A stretch of 64,000 nucleotides of DNA from Flavobacterium sp. (GTDB lineage: Bacteria > Bacteroidota > Bacteroidia > Flavobacteriales > Flavobacteriaceae): contig NZ_JAGIAV010000004.1 in assembly GCF_017744675.1 (NCBI RefSeq), positions 358,567 to 422,566 on the forward strand. Direction: 5' to 3'. A model generated the notes under the pieces. It did not search any database and was not told the origin of the DNA. It saw nothing but the letters and a program-made list of their open reading frames with translations. Numbering within the stretch: position 1 is the stretch's first letter; each line of letters opens with the position of its first letter. Shown one piece after another: positions 1-8,667 of this stretch. The position numbers were made by a program, and so were the translations under genes.

Positions 1-2945
1 CTGACCTATGCGTGAGTCTTTCATGTGACAATCAAGGATTGGAAATTGTGGGCAATTATAAAGCTTTAATTGTCAGCAAAACTGTTGCCACACAAATAAT
101 GAGCCATGACAGCATGATTGGCAAAATCAATTATGCTAATTTATACCATAAATTACCCGATCTAAAATCAAACAGAATTGTATTAAAAGCAGAAGACTTT
201 GCCCATCTTGAAGCCATAAAACAAACTTTTACCAAAGGGATTTTCAAAAACAATGTAGTTAAAAATTTGCAAGAAGGCTACAATCAGCTGCTTACAGGCT
301 TAAACATGCCGATCGTTTTAGATGCTATTCAGAAAAAAATAACCGAATTATTTAATTTTGAAGGAGATCCTGTACTTCCTTCAGATTTCCAATACCGATA
401 TGATCTGCTTAACGATCTTGTAGACACCTACAACGAAACCAGAGCACTTTTACTTACTATAGAAGACACCTATTGTTCGCCTGATATTAATGCTTTTCCA
501 AAACATCTAATGCTAGGCGAGCTCATAAAAACGGAACCTTGTTTTGAATTCCGACATGCCTTTTACAAATCGCCTTTGCTTTCAGGAGAAAATCTTGCTC
601 CTTGCAACGATTGTCTAGCTGAAGATAAAGATTCTGAAGAAAAAGACAAAACAGCTGAAGAAAAAGACAAAACAGCAGATGAAGTAAAAGTTTGCTACGG
701 CGAGGACACCGACAAGCAAAAAATGTATAGTCTTATTCTGCGAAGCGCCCAATTATTAGAAAACTACAACCCCGTATATGATTTTATAAAAATTACACCC
801 TCTTTGCAACTAGGAAAATTGGGCAAAAAAGCCATTCCTTTTTACAATGATGTAAACGATTCGCTTATTAAGGCATGGGATTTTGACAAAACTATTTTAG
901 GATTGCAAAAAAACAATGTGAGTTACCATGATGATTTATTGAATACCAAAAATCCGCTAAAAATACATCTTGATAGCGATTTTTATAGAATTGAAGGCCA
1001 TCACGGACGCAATTACAAAGAAGCATTAAAAACCATCCAGCAAATTAGATTAGAAAACGGGCTCGGATTTAATATCATGATCTTAGCAGTAAACGCTAAC
1101 GAATTGGATAAAACAATTCAAAATTTCACCAAATATTACCTTAATAAAAACCACGGTTACGAGCACAAAGCGGGCGTCGCTCCTGGAGGAACATTTATCA
1201 TGATTTATCTGGAAGAAAAAGCGCCGTATTACTACTATTACAACACTCGCAAACCATCTTTAACAGGCGATTTTGAAAAATTTACAGAAGGAATTCCGAT
1301 TATAAATCCAATTGTGGCCGATTTTGCGTTGCCTTATTTATGTTGCGATGAAAACAACATAGACCTTAGTTTGCCTGTAGATAAAATTTGTTTCGACAGC
1401 AAAACGCTTCCTCTGCCTTTTAAAGTATCTCCATCTGGAGGTTTTGTTAAAGCCAATGTTAGACCAGATCAAAACGGAGGCATAAAAGTAAATGAATATG
1501 GAGCGCTTGTTTTTGATCCAAATTTGGTCAGCAAAGAGCTGATCGGTGAGCCTATAACCTTTACAGTTAATAATTTTGACACTAATTGTAAGATAACCAT
1601 TTTTGAAAAACCAAAATTCGATTTTGTCGCAACTCCTATAAAACCTGGAATTAGCGAAACCGAAGTTACTTTTACCATCAGTGGAGAAAATATCGAAGGA
1701 AATAAGTTTACTTGGGATTTTGGAGACAAAACCGATTGGGTTACAGATGATAAAACCGAAATAACACATATCTACAAGTATAATAGCGAATCGCAAAAGA
1801 AATTCACATTTGATGTTACCCTTTATGCAGACAATGGGAACTGTGATTTTAAAGTAACACATCCGGTGAGCTTTGAAATTTCAGATCCAAAAGTACTGGT
1901 TGACGGTAAATTAGTAAACAAAATATCTTTTTGCCGAAACGATAAACCTGTAGAGCTTACTCTAGAACCTAATATTAAAGGGGCACAAATTTTAGGAGAA
2001 GGAGTTCAAGTTACATTCGGAGAAAAATATATGTTTGCTCCAGGCGAGGTATCTAAGGATGTCCAAATCGTAACCATTTTTATAGACGACAAACCATCCA
2101 ATCTTACCATTACACTTTTAGATTTGCCTATTGCTAATTTTAGTTACAATGTAGATGCTACGACAGGAATTCTAACCCTAAACAATAATTCTCAAAATGC
2201 CATAGGTTATACTTGGGAAATTAATAAGGAAATTGTAAAAACAGATAAAAAAGAATCCATAACAAGACCAATTTCTTTATTTAACGAATCTTCTATTTCT
2301 GTTTCCTTAATTGCCGAGGGTAAATGCGGTTTGGTAACCGATGGACCAAGGTCAATTGAAATTAGAAAACCAGTTGAAGTAAATCCGTGCCTTGACAATG
2401 CTGGTTTATTTATAAATAATTCACTTGTAACAATTTATAGCTTAAAAGAAACTTCTGTTATAAACAAATTCAACAAAGACACAATCAACTTTATTGCAGA
2501 AACTGAAAACAGACTGGTCGAAGTTCAAAAAAATCTGGAGAGCTACATTGCTGGCAAGTCAAATGCTATGCTGAATGAATTATTTAAACAAGAATATTTC
2601 AATTTTATATCGACAGTTGTGGCCTCTGCGATCAGACAGCAAAATCCAAATCAGATTGCTGCGGTACAAACCCTTATATCGACAAACACTTCTTTGTTTT
2701 ATACGATTTTGAGATGTCAGGATCTAGAAACACTGAAAGCATCTGAAAAACAAATTGCCCCAGCAGGATTGTTTTTTAATACTTTATTTCAAAGTTTCGT
2801 CGAAATACAATTTAACACAGATAGCGACGGATCATTGAGAGCATTTTTATCCACCATGCTAAAAGTATTTCCAAAAATCGACTTTATAGTATCCTTTTTA
2901 AACATACAAATAGAAGCCCTTACAGCCAGTGCAAAATTCAAATAA
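1..2945 (+). CDS. PKD-domain protein of the eCIS locus (5' end outside window)
   Basis: A large protein whose function I do not recognise. The frame is open to the window edge (codons D-L-C precede the first GTG at 12), so the gene probably starts upstream and at least 978 codons are visible. The middle holds PKD-like beta-sandwich modules: around residues 545-600 a segment reads FTWDFGDKTDW...THIYKY, the usual WDFGDG...HxY signature, and further Ig-like segments follow to about residue 790. An acidic stretch near residues 205-225 contains a short tandem duplication (EEKDKTA). The C-terminal 150 residues look helical. Its stop overlaps the tape-measure gene by 17 nt, so it is part of the eCIS operon. 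A structural or surface-display role on the particle is an inference from position and PKD content. Confidence 0.75.
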   Translation, partial: DLCVSLSCDNQGLEIVGNYKALIVSKTVATQIMSHDSMIGKINYANLYHKLPDLKSNRIVLKAEDFAHLEAIKQTFTKGIFKNNVVKNLQEGYNQLLTGLNMPIVLDAIQKKITELFNFEGDPVLPSDFQYRYDLLNDLVDTYNETRALLLTIEDTYCSPDINAFPKHLMLGELIKTEPCFEFRHAFYKSPLLSGENLAPCNDCLAEDKDSEEKDKTAEEKDKTADEVKVCYGEDTDKQKMYSLILRSAQLLENYNPVYDFIKITPSLQLGKLGKKAIPFYNDVNDSLIKAWDFDKTILGLQKNNVSYHDDLLNTKNPLKIHLDSDFYRIEGHHGRNYKEALKTIQQIRLENGLGFNIMILAVNANELDKTIQNFTKYYLNKNHGYEHKAGVAPGGTFIMIYLEEKAPYYYYYNTRKPSLTGDFEKFTEGIPIINPIVADFALPYLCCDENNIDLSLPVDKICFDSKTLPLPFKVSPSGGFVKANVRPDQNGGIKVNEYGALVFDPNLVSKELIGEPITFTVNNFDTNCKITIFEKPKFDFVATPIKPGISETEVTFTISGENIEGNKFTWDFGDKTDWVTDDKTEITHIYKYNSESQKKFTFDVTLYADNGNCDFKVTHPVSFEISDPKVLVDGKLVNKISFCRNDKPVELTLEPNIKGAQILGEGVQVTFGEKYMFAPGEVSKDVQIVTIFIDDKPSNLTITLLDLPIANFSYNVDATTGILTLNNNSQNAIGYTWEINKEIVKTDKKESITRPISLFNESSISVSLIAEGKCGLVTDGPRSIEIRKPVEVNPCLDNAGLFINNSLVTIYSLKETSVINKFNKDTINFIAETENRLVEVQKNLESYIAGKSNAMLNELFKQEYFNFISTVVASAIRQQNPNQIAAVQTLISTNTSLFYTILRCQDLETLKASEKQIAPAGLFFNTLFQSFVEIQFNTDSDGSLRAFLSTMLKVFPKIDFIVSFLNIQIEALTASAKFK

Positions 2946-4776
2946 ACATATCATCAATAAAGTTTTCCTTGAGATAAATACCAATTCTAAAGAAAAAGGA
3001 TATTATCTCAAGGACAATATGGACGCCTTTTTGCAAAAGGAAGTATTCGCGCTTTTAGAAAGCTACTTCAACGAATGGGATTCGAAAAATGCTTCACACA
3101 GTTTACAATTAGACAAACTCAACTTGGATATTGCCATCAATCAGAATTTGGATTTTGAAGATTTCAAAAATCAAATCCTGAAAAAAATCACAACACAAGT
3201 TGAAGAAGTTTTTAAAAACGAAAATGCAACTATAGAAGGCTATAAACTCATCAAACCACAAGAAAAAGAAATAGAAAGCTTCTTTTATTTCTTGGAAACA
3301 GGCACAAATGCTTGGTGGAAAACTTCAAACCATGATGCTAAAATAGTGGATGATGCTGTATTTGACGAAATCCTAAATGATGTAGTTTTTTCTATTAAAT
3401 GGACAAACGCTGTCCAAAAACCAATAGTGAGAACACGACTCATCAAACAATTTACAGACAGCCAAATTGTAAACATCATTAAAAAAGGAATATTGCTTAA
3501 AAAAAATAATACAGAGAGCAATACCCAAATAATTAAGATTGAAGCCATAAAAAAACACATAGAAACCAATAGTGCAAAAAATCTATGGATTCCAAATCAA
3601 AGGTTTTTAATGTGGGAAATAGTCATTTTAAGCCTTTTGGGAACAAGCGATACTGTTTTAAAACAAAAGCTTTCGAGATTGATTGGCGATGTATTCGAAT
3701 TTCATAAAAAGAACCTCTTTTTGCAACACAAGGAACTTTTTTTACAAGAAATTAAAAATCAGATAGAAAATCAAAACCCACTAGAATTACTGGCTAATCT
3801 TGATGTTATTATTTCGATTATCGAGAAAAAATTAGACAAAATTATTTTAGAAGAGACAGAAATTGAAACTTCCCAAAGAAATCAAGCTTCATTAAAAACT
3901 AAAAAAGAAATAAAAACGGAAGAAGAAATAGTAAAACAGACAAAAATAGAAAATGAAATTGAGATCAAAAATGAAGTAAGTATTGAAGATGAAACAGAGA
4001 TTAAAAATGAAGCAGAAATTGAAGATAAAGCAAAAACAAATGAAGCAGAAATAGAAGCTTCTAAAATTCAAGAAAGCAATGAAAAAACAGCAGCAGAAGC
4101 AGGCTTGATTTTGGAAAAAAACAAAGAAGAATCTCTTCACGGCGATGATCAAGATATCGAGATTTTAAGAAATAGTTCAAAAGAAAAAACTATTAATAAT
4201 CAAGAGGAAGCAATTGAGGAAAAAGATTCTTCTTTTGAAAAAGAAAAAGATAAAAAAGAAAACCTATTAGATGTTGCCGTTAGCGACTCCTATGTTGGTA
4301 ACGCTGGTTTAGTACTGGTTCATCCTTTTCTAAAATCCCTTTTTGAAAATTGTAAACTGCTTCATATAGACAATACTATAAATAATCCAGAAGTTGCCGC
4401 GCACCTTTTACATTATGTAGCCACAGGACAAGAACAGGATTATGAAAATGCTATGGTTTTTGAAAAGTTCTTATGCAATATTCCGCTAACCGAACCCATT
4501 GAAAGAAACATTGTACTCTCTGAAGAAATGAAAAAAGAAGCTGCGACCATGCTGCAAGCGGTATTAAGCAATTGGGATATCATGAAAACATCAACGGTAG
4601 AATTGCTGCAGAACGAATTTTTGCAACGTCCTGGCAAACTGAATAGTAATGGTGATGAAAGTCCGACAATAATTATCGAGCGAAAAACACAAGATGTTTT
4701 ATTAGACCAATTAAGTTGGAATTTGAGCATCATAAAATTGGCTTGGAAAAAACGCATCATTTATGTTAACTGGTAA
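2929..4776 (+). CDS. Contractile injection system tape-measure protein (CIS_TMP)
   Basis: The N-terminal segment (HIINKVFLEINTNSKEKGYYL..., then an F-L-Q-KEV-LL-YF pattern) matches the CIS_TMP family, which in contractile injection systems sets tube and sheath length. The usual long-helix composition is present. Residues about 320-450 form a very charged E/K/I-rich segment with short repeats (EIKNEVSIEDETEIKNEAEIEDK), probably disordered or coiled coil. A conserved C-terminal domain resumes near residue 455 (AGLVLVHPFLKSLFENC). The start is a GTG inside the end of the preceding gene, a 17 nt overlap implying translational coupling. The next ATG in frame is well inside the conserved N-terminus, so GTG is preferred. 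Confidence 0.85.
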   Translation: MQNSNKHIINKVFLEINTNSKEKGYYLKDNMDAFLQKEVFALLESYFNEWDSKNASHSLQLDKLNLDIAINQNLDFEDFKNQILKKITTQVEEVFKNENATIEGYKLIKPQEKEIESFFYFLETGTNAWWKTSNHDAKIVDDAVFDEILNDVVFSIKWTNAVQKPIVRTRLIKQFTDSQIVNIIKKGILLKKNNTESNTQIIKIEAIKKHIETNSAKNLWIPNQRFLMWEIVILSLLGTSDTVLKQKLSRLIGDVFEFHKKNLFLQHKELFLQEIKNQIENQNPLELLANLDVIISIIEKKLDKIILEETEIETSQRNQASLKTKKEIKTEEEIVKQTKIENEIEIKNEVSIEDETEIKNEAEIEDKAKTNEAEIEASKIQESNEKTAAEAGLILEKNKEESLHGDDQDIEILRNSSKEKTINNQEEAIEEKDSSFEKEKDKKENLLDVAVSDSYVGNAGLVLVHPFLKSLFENCKLLHIDNTINNPEVAAHLLHYVATGQEQDYENAMVFEKFLCNIPLTEPIERNIVLSEEMKKEAATMLQAVLSNWDIMKTSTVELLQNEFLQRPGKLNSNGDESPTIIIERKTQDVLLDQLSWNLSIIKLAWKKRIIYVNW

Positions 4777-4778
4777 AA

Positions 4779-5366
4779 ATGAGAAATATGACTGTTGAAA
4801 ACACCTCTTTTTTAGAATACGATAGAAAAAATATTCGCAGCTTTCAGCAAATGGCTTTAGAGTTTTTATTTAATAATGTAAACATGTCTAAAGTAGTTTT
4901 TTGCGGAGGCATTGCAGACTATCTCAATCTTCGCGAATATTATGACATTACCATCAATGATATCGATCTGATTTTTGAAAACGAAATGGATTTACAACCT
5001 ATGATCAGCAAATTGGAGACCAAAAGATATCTTTCTAAATACTATAAAACAAAAAATGGTGAAGCACTAGTACATATATTCAGAGCTGGCGAAAACTCAA
5101 TCAATATAGATAGTTTTCCAAGGCATTTTTCTAATTCAACTTTTATACAGTCTCCTTTGTTGGGTAAAATGGTCTGGCACACCTCGTTTGAAGAAAGTAA
5201 AAAAAATCATAATACCGAAATACATCTCAACACTTCGGTGGTTAAAGGTGCCGATTATCAATGGAAACGATTGTATAAACACAGCCGAAAAGCGTCTTTG
5301 TACAACAATGTAACTTTTCTGGAAGAGAAAAACTTAATTCATACCATTAAAAAAAATATTTTATGA
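4779..5366 (+). CDS. Nucleotidyltransferase-fold-like protein in eCIS locus
   Basis: A 195 aa protein starting 2 nt after the tape-measure stop; a second ATG four codons in (MTVENTS) is an alternative start. Residues about 40-66 read FCGGIADYLNLREYYDIT then NDIDLIFEN. This resembles the GG...D-x-D core of the nucleotidyltransferase superfamily (as in AbiEii-like proteins). No third catalytic acid can be assigned with confidence. The stop overlaps the next start (ATGA, 5363-5366), so it is coupled to the glycosyltransferase-like pair. A nucleotide or sugar-nucleotide transfer role serving those proteins is an inference. It could equally be an inactive fold relative. Confidence 0.5.
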   Translation: MRNMTVENTSFLEYDRKNIRSFQQMALEFLFNNVNMSKVVFCGGIADYLNLREYYDITINDIDLIFENEMDLQPMISKLETKRYLSKYYKTKNGEALVHIFRAGENSINIDSFPRHFSNSTFIQSPLLGKMVWHTSFEESKKNHNTEIHLNTSVVKGADYQWKRLYKHSRKASLYNNVTFLEEKNLIHTIKKNIL

Positions 5367-6190
5367 AGGAAGAGCCTAGAATAATTTACAGCTTAGACGC
5401 ATTTCCTATTAGCAATAACCGATGGAATGAAGGCAATAGATTTAAAGAAACGATTTATTCGACAGCTTTAAGTATACTATACAGTCATTTATGGTATCAG
5501 GACATTGAATTGTATGCTGATGAAACTGCTTATAAATTTCTTTATATGCTTCCGTGCAGAGTCACTAAAATCAGCAGCAATAAAGATGCTGTCATATGGA
5601 TGAAATCGAAAATTGATGTCATGGAAAAACAAACTAAACCCTTTGTTCACCTTGACAATGATGCTTTTATAAAGAAAAAGATACGCTTTGATTTTGAGAA
5701 AGTAATTGTAGAACAAAATGATTACGAATTATACGGCATGTACCAGTATCGTTTGGATTTTTTTAATCAATATACGCAGGATTTAGATTATTGGAAACCC
5801 GATTTAGGATATGCATTTAACTGCGGAGTATTAGGTTTTAGAGACTTAAAACTTCGGGATGAGTTTCTAGAGGTTTATTATACTTTGGAGGATATTTTCA
5901 TAAAAAATAACAACCCAGGAATAACGAGAATAGAACCTTGCATTGTTTTAGAGCAGTACAATCTAGCATCGTTATTACATCACAAAAATATTAAACCAAC
6001 CTTATTGCTCTGGAAAAAAAACTTGCACGAAAACAGCCAACTCGCAGACAGAATTGGTTACACGCACATTGCAGGCCAAAAAAAATACAGAATTGACATT
6101 GTTCAAGAAATAGAAAACAGACTTTCTAAACTGTTTCCGTATTGGTACAAAGAAGTAAAAAATGCATTAGAGAAAGAAGGCATAGCTTAA
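5363..6190 (+). CDS. Glycosyltransferase-like protein (DUF6734-like), copy 1
   Basis: A 275 aa protein resembling the Bacteroidota DUF6734 family, by recollection. The layout suggests a GT-A fold: an N-terminal YSLDAFPISNNRW, then about 90 residues later FVHLDNDAFIKKKI, where D-N-D sits in a hydrophobic context like the DxD motif of nucleotide-sugar glycosyltransferases. Later come GYAFNCGVLGFRD and a conserved end (LFPYWYKEVKNALEKEG). It has no signal peptide or membrane segment, so it should be cytoplasmic. It is a close paralogue of the next gene and overlaps the upstream gene by 4 nt. Its place between tape measure and payload genes suggests it modifies a particle part or cargo, but no donor or acceptor can be read from sequence. 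Confidence 0.6.
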   Translation: MKEEPRIIYSLDAFPISNNRWNEGNRFKETIYSTALSILYSHLWYQDIELYADETAYKFLYMLPCRVTKISSNKDAVIWMKSKIDVMEKQTKPFVHLDNDAFIKKKIRFDFEKVIVEQNDYELYGMYQYRLDFFNQYTQDLDYWKPDLGYAFNCGVLGFRDLKLRDEFLEVYYTLEDIFIKNNNPGITRIEPCIVLEQYNLASLLHHKNIKPTLLLWKKNLHENSQLADRIGYTHIAGQKKYRIDIVQEIENRLSKLFPYWYKEVKNALEKEGIA

Positions 6191-6201
6191 ATTACAACGA
6201 T

Positions 6202-7065
6202 ATGAAACAACGACACAAGATAATTTACAGCCTTGATGTGCTTCCCATCACAAACAACAGATGGAATATGGGTGACAAACTAAAGGAAACGGTTTACATG
6301 ACCGCTTTAAGTATATTATATTCTCATCTGTGGTATGATGAAATCGAGTTGTATGTAGATGAGATCGGTTTTAAGTTTCTATATATGCTGCCTTGTGCTG
6401 TTACCAAAGTACAAAACGACAATCGAATTGAACTTTGGATGAAATCGAAAATTAAGGCTATGGAACTGCAAACCAAACCGTTTGTTCATATAGACACTGA
6501 CATATTTATTAAGAAAAAAATTGAATTTAGTTTCGATGATGTAATAGTAGAACGCAAGGAAGATACTTATGAAGTCCATTATAAGAAACAGGTGGAATTA
6601 TTTAATAAATACACCTGCAGATTGCCTTATTGGCATTCCGATTTAGGTTATTCCTTCAATTGTGGCATATTTGGTTTTAATGATCTCCAACTCCGTGATG
6701 AATATCTAAAAAGTTATTATGATCTGGAGAATATATATATCGAAAACCAAAAGGACTTTGATGTATTGAAAAAAGAAGGTTATGAAACCTGCATTTTAAT
6801 CGAACAATACACGCTCGCTTCGTTGCTAAACTATAAAAACAATCCTCCTACAACACTATTGAAAGGAGAAAACATAACAGAACATGGCAAACATGCAGAT
6901 CATATTGGCTATTCTCATTTTTTTGGAATGAAAAAATATGAAAAATATGTTGTTGAAGAGATTGAACTTCGGCTCTCTAAAATATTTCCGTATTGGTACA
7001 AGCAAATAAAAAATGCATTAGAGAAAGAAGGTGTTATTGCAGATATTCCACAGTTTGTTTATTGA
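6202..7065 (+). CDS. Glycosyltransferase-like protein (DUF6734-like), copy 2
   Basis: Tandem paralogue of the preceding gene with the same blocks in the same order: YSLDVLPITNNRW, LWYDEIELYVDE, FVHIDTDIFIKKKI (D-T-D at the putative DxD position), GYSFNCGIFGFND, and LSKIFPYWYKQIKNALEKEG. I place the start at the ATG at 6202, 11 nt after the previous stop, because it gives an N-terminus colinear with copy 1. The open frame extends 20 codons further upstream only into the previous gene. The two copies differ clearly in sequence, so this is not a recent duplication. Same tentative role as copy 1, possibly with another acceptor. Confidence 0.6.
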   Translation: MKQRHKIIYSLDVLPITNNRWNMGDKLKETVYMTALSILYSHLWYDEIELYVDEIGFKFLYMLPCAVTKVQNDNRIELWMKSKIKAMELQTKPFVHIDTDIFIKKKIEFSFDDVIVERKEDTYEVHYKKQVELFNKYTCRLPYWHSDLGYSFNCGIFGFNDLQLRDEYLKSYYDLENIYIENQKDFDVLKKEGYETCILIEQYTLASLLNYKNNPPTTLLKGENITEHGKHADHIGYSHFFGMKKYEKYVVEEIELRLSKIFPYWYKQIKNALEKEGVIADIPQFVY

Positions 7066-7102
7066 AACAAATTAGTATTTCAAAATGGTAAAATAATAAG
7101 TC

Positions 7103-8665
7103 ATGAGAGAATTTGAACAAAGAAAAACGGCTAATCCCTCCTCTTCTACTTTTTTTGGACCAAAAATCCAAAAAAAACTCACTACGGGCACTGTTGGAGA
7201 CAAGTATGAAGTAGAAGCTGATAATGTTGCAGATAAAGTGGTGAACAAACGTAAAACAGGAGGTTTGTTGCGATCAAGAAGTGAAGAAGCTGTGCAGCAA
7301 AAACCTATTTCAGAAACCATTTCAACGGTTCAAAAACAAGATTTAGCACAAGAACAGCCTCTTCAAAAAAAGGGTAAGGAAAAAGAAGAAGACAAAAAAA
7401 TCCAAAAGAAATCGGACAAGGAAGAAGATAAAAAAGTACAGAAAAAAGGAGAAAAAGAGGAAGACAAAAAGGTTCAAAAAAAATCCGATAAGGAAGAAGA
7501 CAAAAAAGTACAGAAAAAGGGAGAAAAAGAAGAAGACAAAAAGGTACAAAAGAAATCGGATAAGGAAGAAGATAAAAAAGTACAAAAAAAATGTGCCGAA
7601 TGTGAAAACGAAGACAAAAAGGCGCAGAAAAAAGAAGAAAAACAAGTTAAAGCAAAGCTAAAGGAATCGAACTCAGTAGATGAAAATGTCGAAAGTAATC
7701 TCACCAGCTCTAAAGGTAGCGGCAATGCCATGGACAAAAATACAAAGCAGGAAATGGAATCTGGTTTTGGAGCCGATTTCAGCAATGTAAACATCCACAC
7801 CGACAGCAGAGCCGTACAAATGAGCGAAGAACTGGGCGCACAAGCTTTTACACATGGCAATGATGTCTATTTCAATAAAGGAAAATACAATCCAACTTCT
7901 CAAGAAGGGAAATTTTTACTGGCGCATGAGCTAACGCATACTGTTCAGCAAGGCGGTGCCCAACCAAAATCAGGCAAAATACAAAAATCAGCTATTGAAA
8001 ACCATCCTGAAGACCTGCGAGCCGAAAGACCCGAAAATCCTCAGTTTAAGGGCAATCCTCCGCTTGAAAAAGCCAATGATAACCAAATGCTTATTTCTAC
8101 TGGTCAAAAAGGGCAATATGTTTCGGAACTTCAAAATGGATTGATGCAGGCAGGCCAAAGTTTACCCAAATTTGGGGCAGATGGAGATTTTGGAAGCGAA
8201 ACGCGAAATGCAGTAATCGGCTTTCAAGCAGACAACGGATTGAATAAAATTGATGGTATCGTGGGGCCAGAAACTATAGGAGCTTTAGACAATAAACTTG
8301 TGGGACAAAAAGGCGGTGATAGTAATTGTTGCGGAGAAGCATTTCAATTACCACAAAATAACAATGAATTTAACATAGATGAGTCCGTTATGTCTTCCTC
8401 AACTTTTTGCTCAAAAGGCAATTTTAAAATAACATCTACCGCAAATTGGGTTACTCCACATAATGCAAAACATTACAATATACTCTTGACTGCCATACAA
8501 GGAGGAACCATACATAAAACGGGCAGAAGATATGATGTTGGCAAAACAGAAACACAGTCATTTGCTGTAAAAACCAAAGATTGCATCTTCTTTAAAGTAG
8601 AAGTTCAAGTAATTAATCCTGGAGGCAGTCCAAATTTAAAAGGAAGTTTTAATGTAACCAATTAG
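7103..8665 (+). CDS. eCIS-core (DUF4157) protein with peptidoglycan-binding domain
   Basis: Layout: an N-terminal eCIS signature (GDKYEVEADNVADKVV, residues about 33-48); a lysine/glutamate tandem-repeat linker (about 88-180) ending in QKKCAECENED with a CxxC pair; the DUF4157 core (about 210-285: GFGADFSNVNIHTD...LGAQAF...) ending in HELTHTVQQG with HELTH at 275-279, a zincin-like HExxH; a peptidoglycan-binding type 1 domain (about 336-400: LQNGLMQAG...GADGDFGSETRNAVIGFQ...GIVGPETIGAL); and a cysteine-containing C-terminal domain I do not recognise. DUF4157 proteins are known companions or cargo of eCIS particles. The peptidoglycan-binding module suggests contact with a bacterial cell wall. 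Two nt separate it from the next DUF4157 gene. Confidence 0.82.
   Translation: MREFEQRKTANPSSSTFFGPKIQKKLTTGTVGDKYEVEADNVADKVVNKRKTGGLLRSRSEEAVQQKPISETISTVQKQDLAQEQPLQKKGKEKEEDKKIQKKSDKEEDKKVQKKGEKEEDKKVQKKSDKEEDKKVQKKGEKEEDKKVQKKSDKEEDKKVQKKCAECENEDKKAQKKEEKQVKAKLKESNSVDENVESNLTSSKGSGNAMDKNTKQEMESGFGADFSNVNIHTDSRAVQMSEELGAQAFTHGNDVYFNKGKYNPTSQEGKFLLAHELTHTVQQGGAQPKSGKIQKSAIENHPEDLRAERPENPQFKGNPPLEKANDNQMLISTGQKGQYVSELQNGLMQAGQSLPKFGADGDFGSETRNAVIGFQADNGLNKIDGIVGPETIGALDNKLVGQKGGDSNCCGEAFQLPQNNNEFNIDESVMSSSTFCSKGNFKITSTANWVTPHNAKHYNILLTAIQGGTIHKTGRRYDVGKTETQSFAVKTKDCIFFKVEVQVINPGGSPNLKGSFNVTN
7366..7640 (+). repeat. Coding tandem repeat (12-residue EEDKKVQKK units)
   Basis: About seven units of 36 nt encode an alternating pattern of GEK- or SDK-EEDKKVQKK. 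Neighbouring SDK and GEK units make a 72 nt higher-order period with near-identical DNA, so copy number may vary by slippage. The array is a flexible charged linker between the N-terminal eCIS signature and the DUF4157 core. Confidence 0.8.
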
Positions 8666-8667
8666 AG

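Noticed and set aside
7366..7640. Regular repeats that could suggest a CRISPR array
   Set aside because: Units are contiguous, in frame and coding, with no unique spacers and no cas genes.
7343..7645. Long antisense frame rich in Phe and Leu
   Set aside because: It is the mirror of the Lys/Glu-rich repeat on the + strand and has no independent support.
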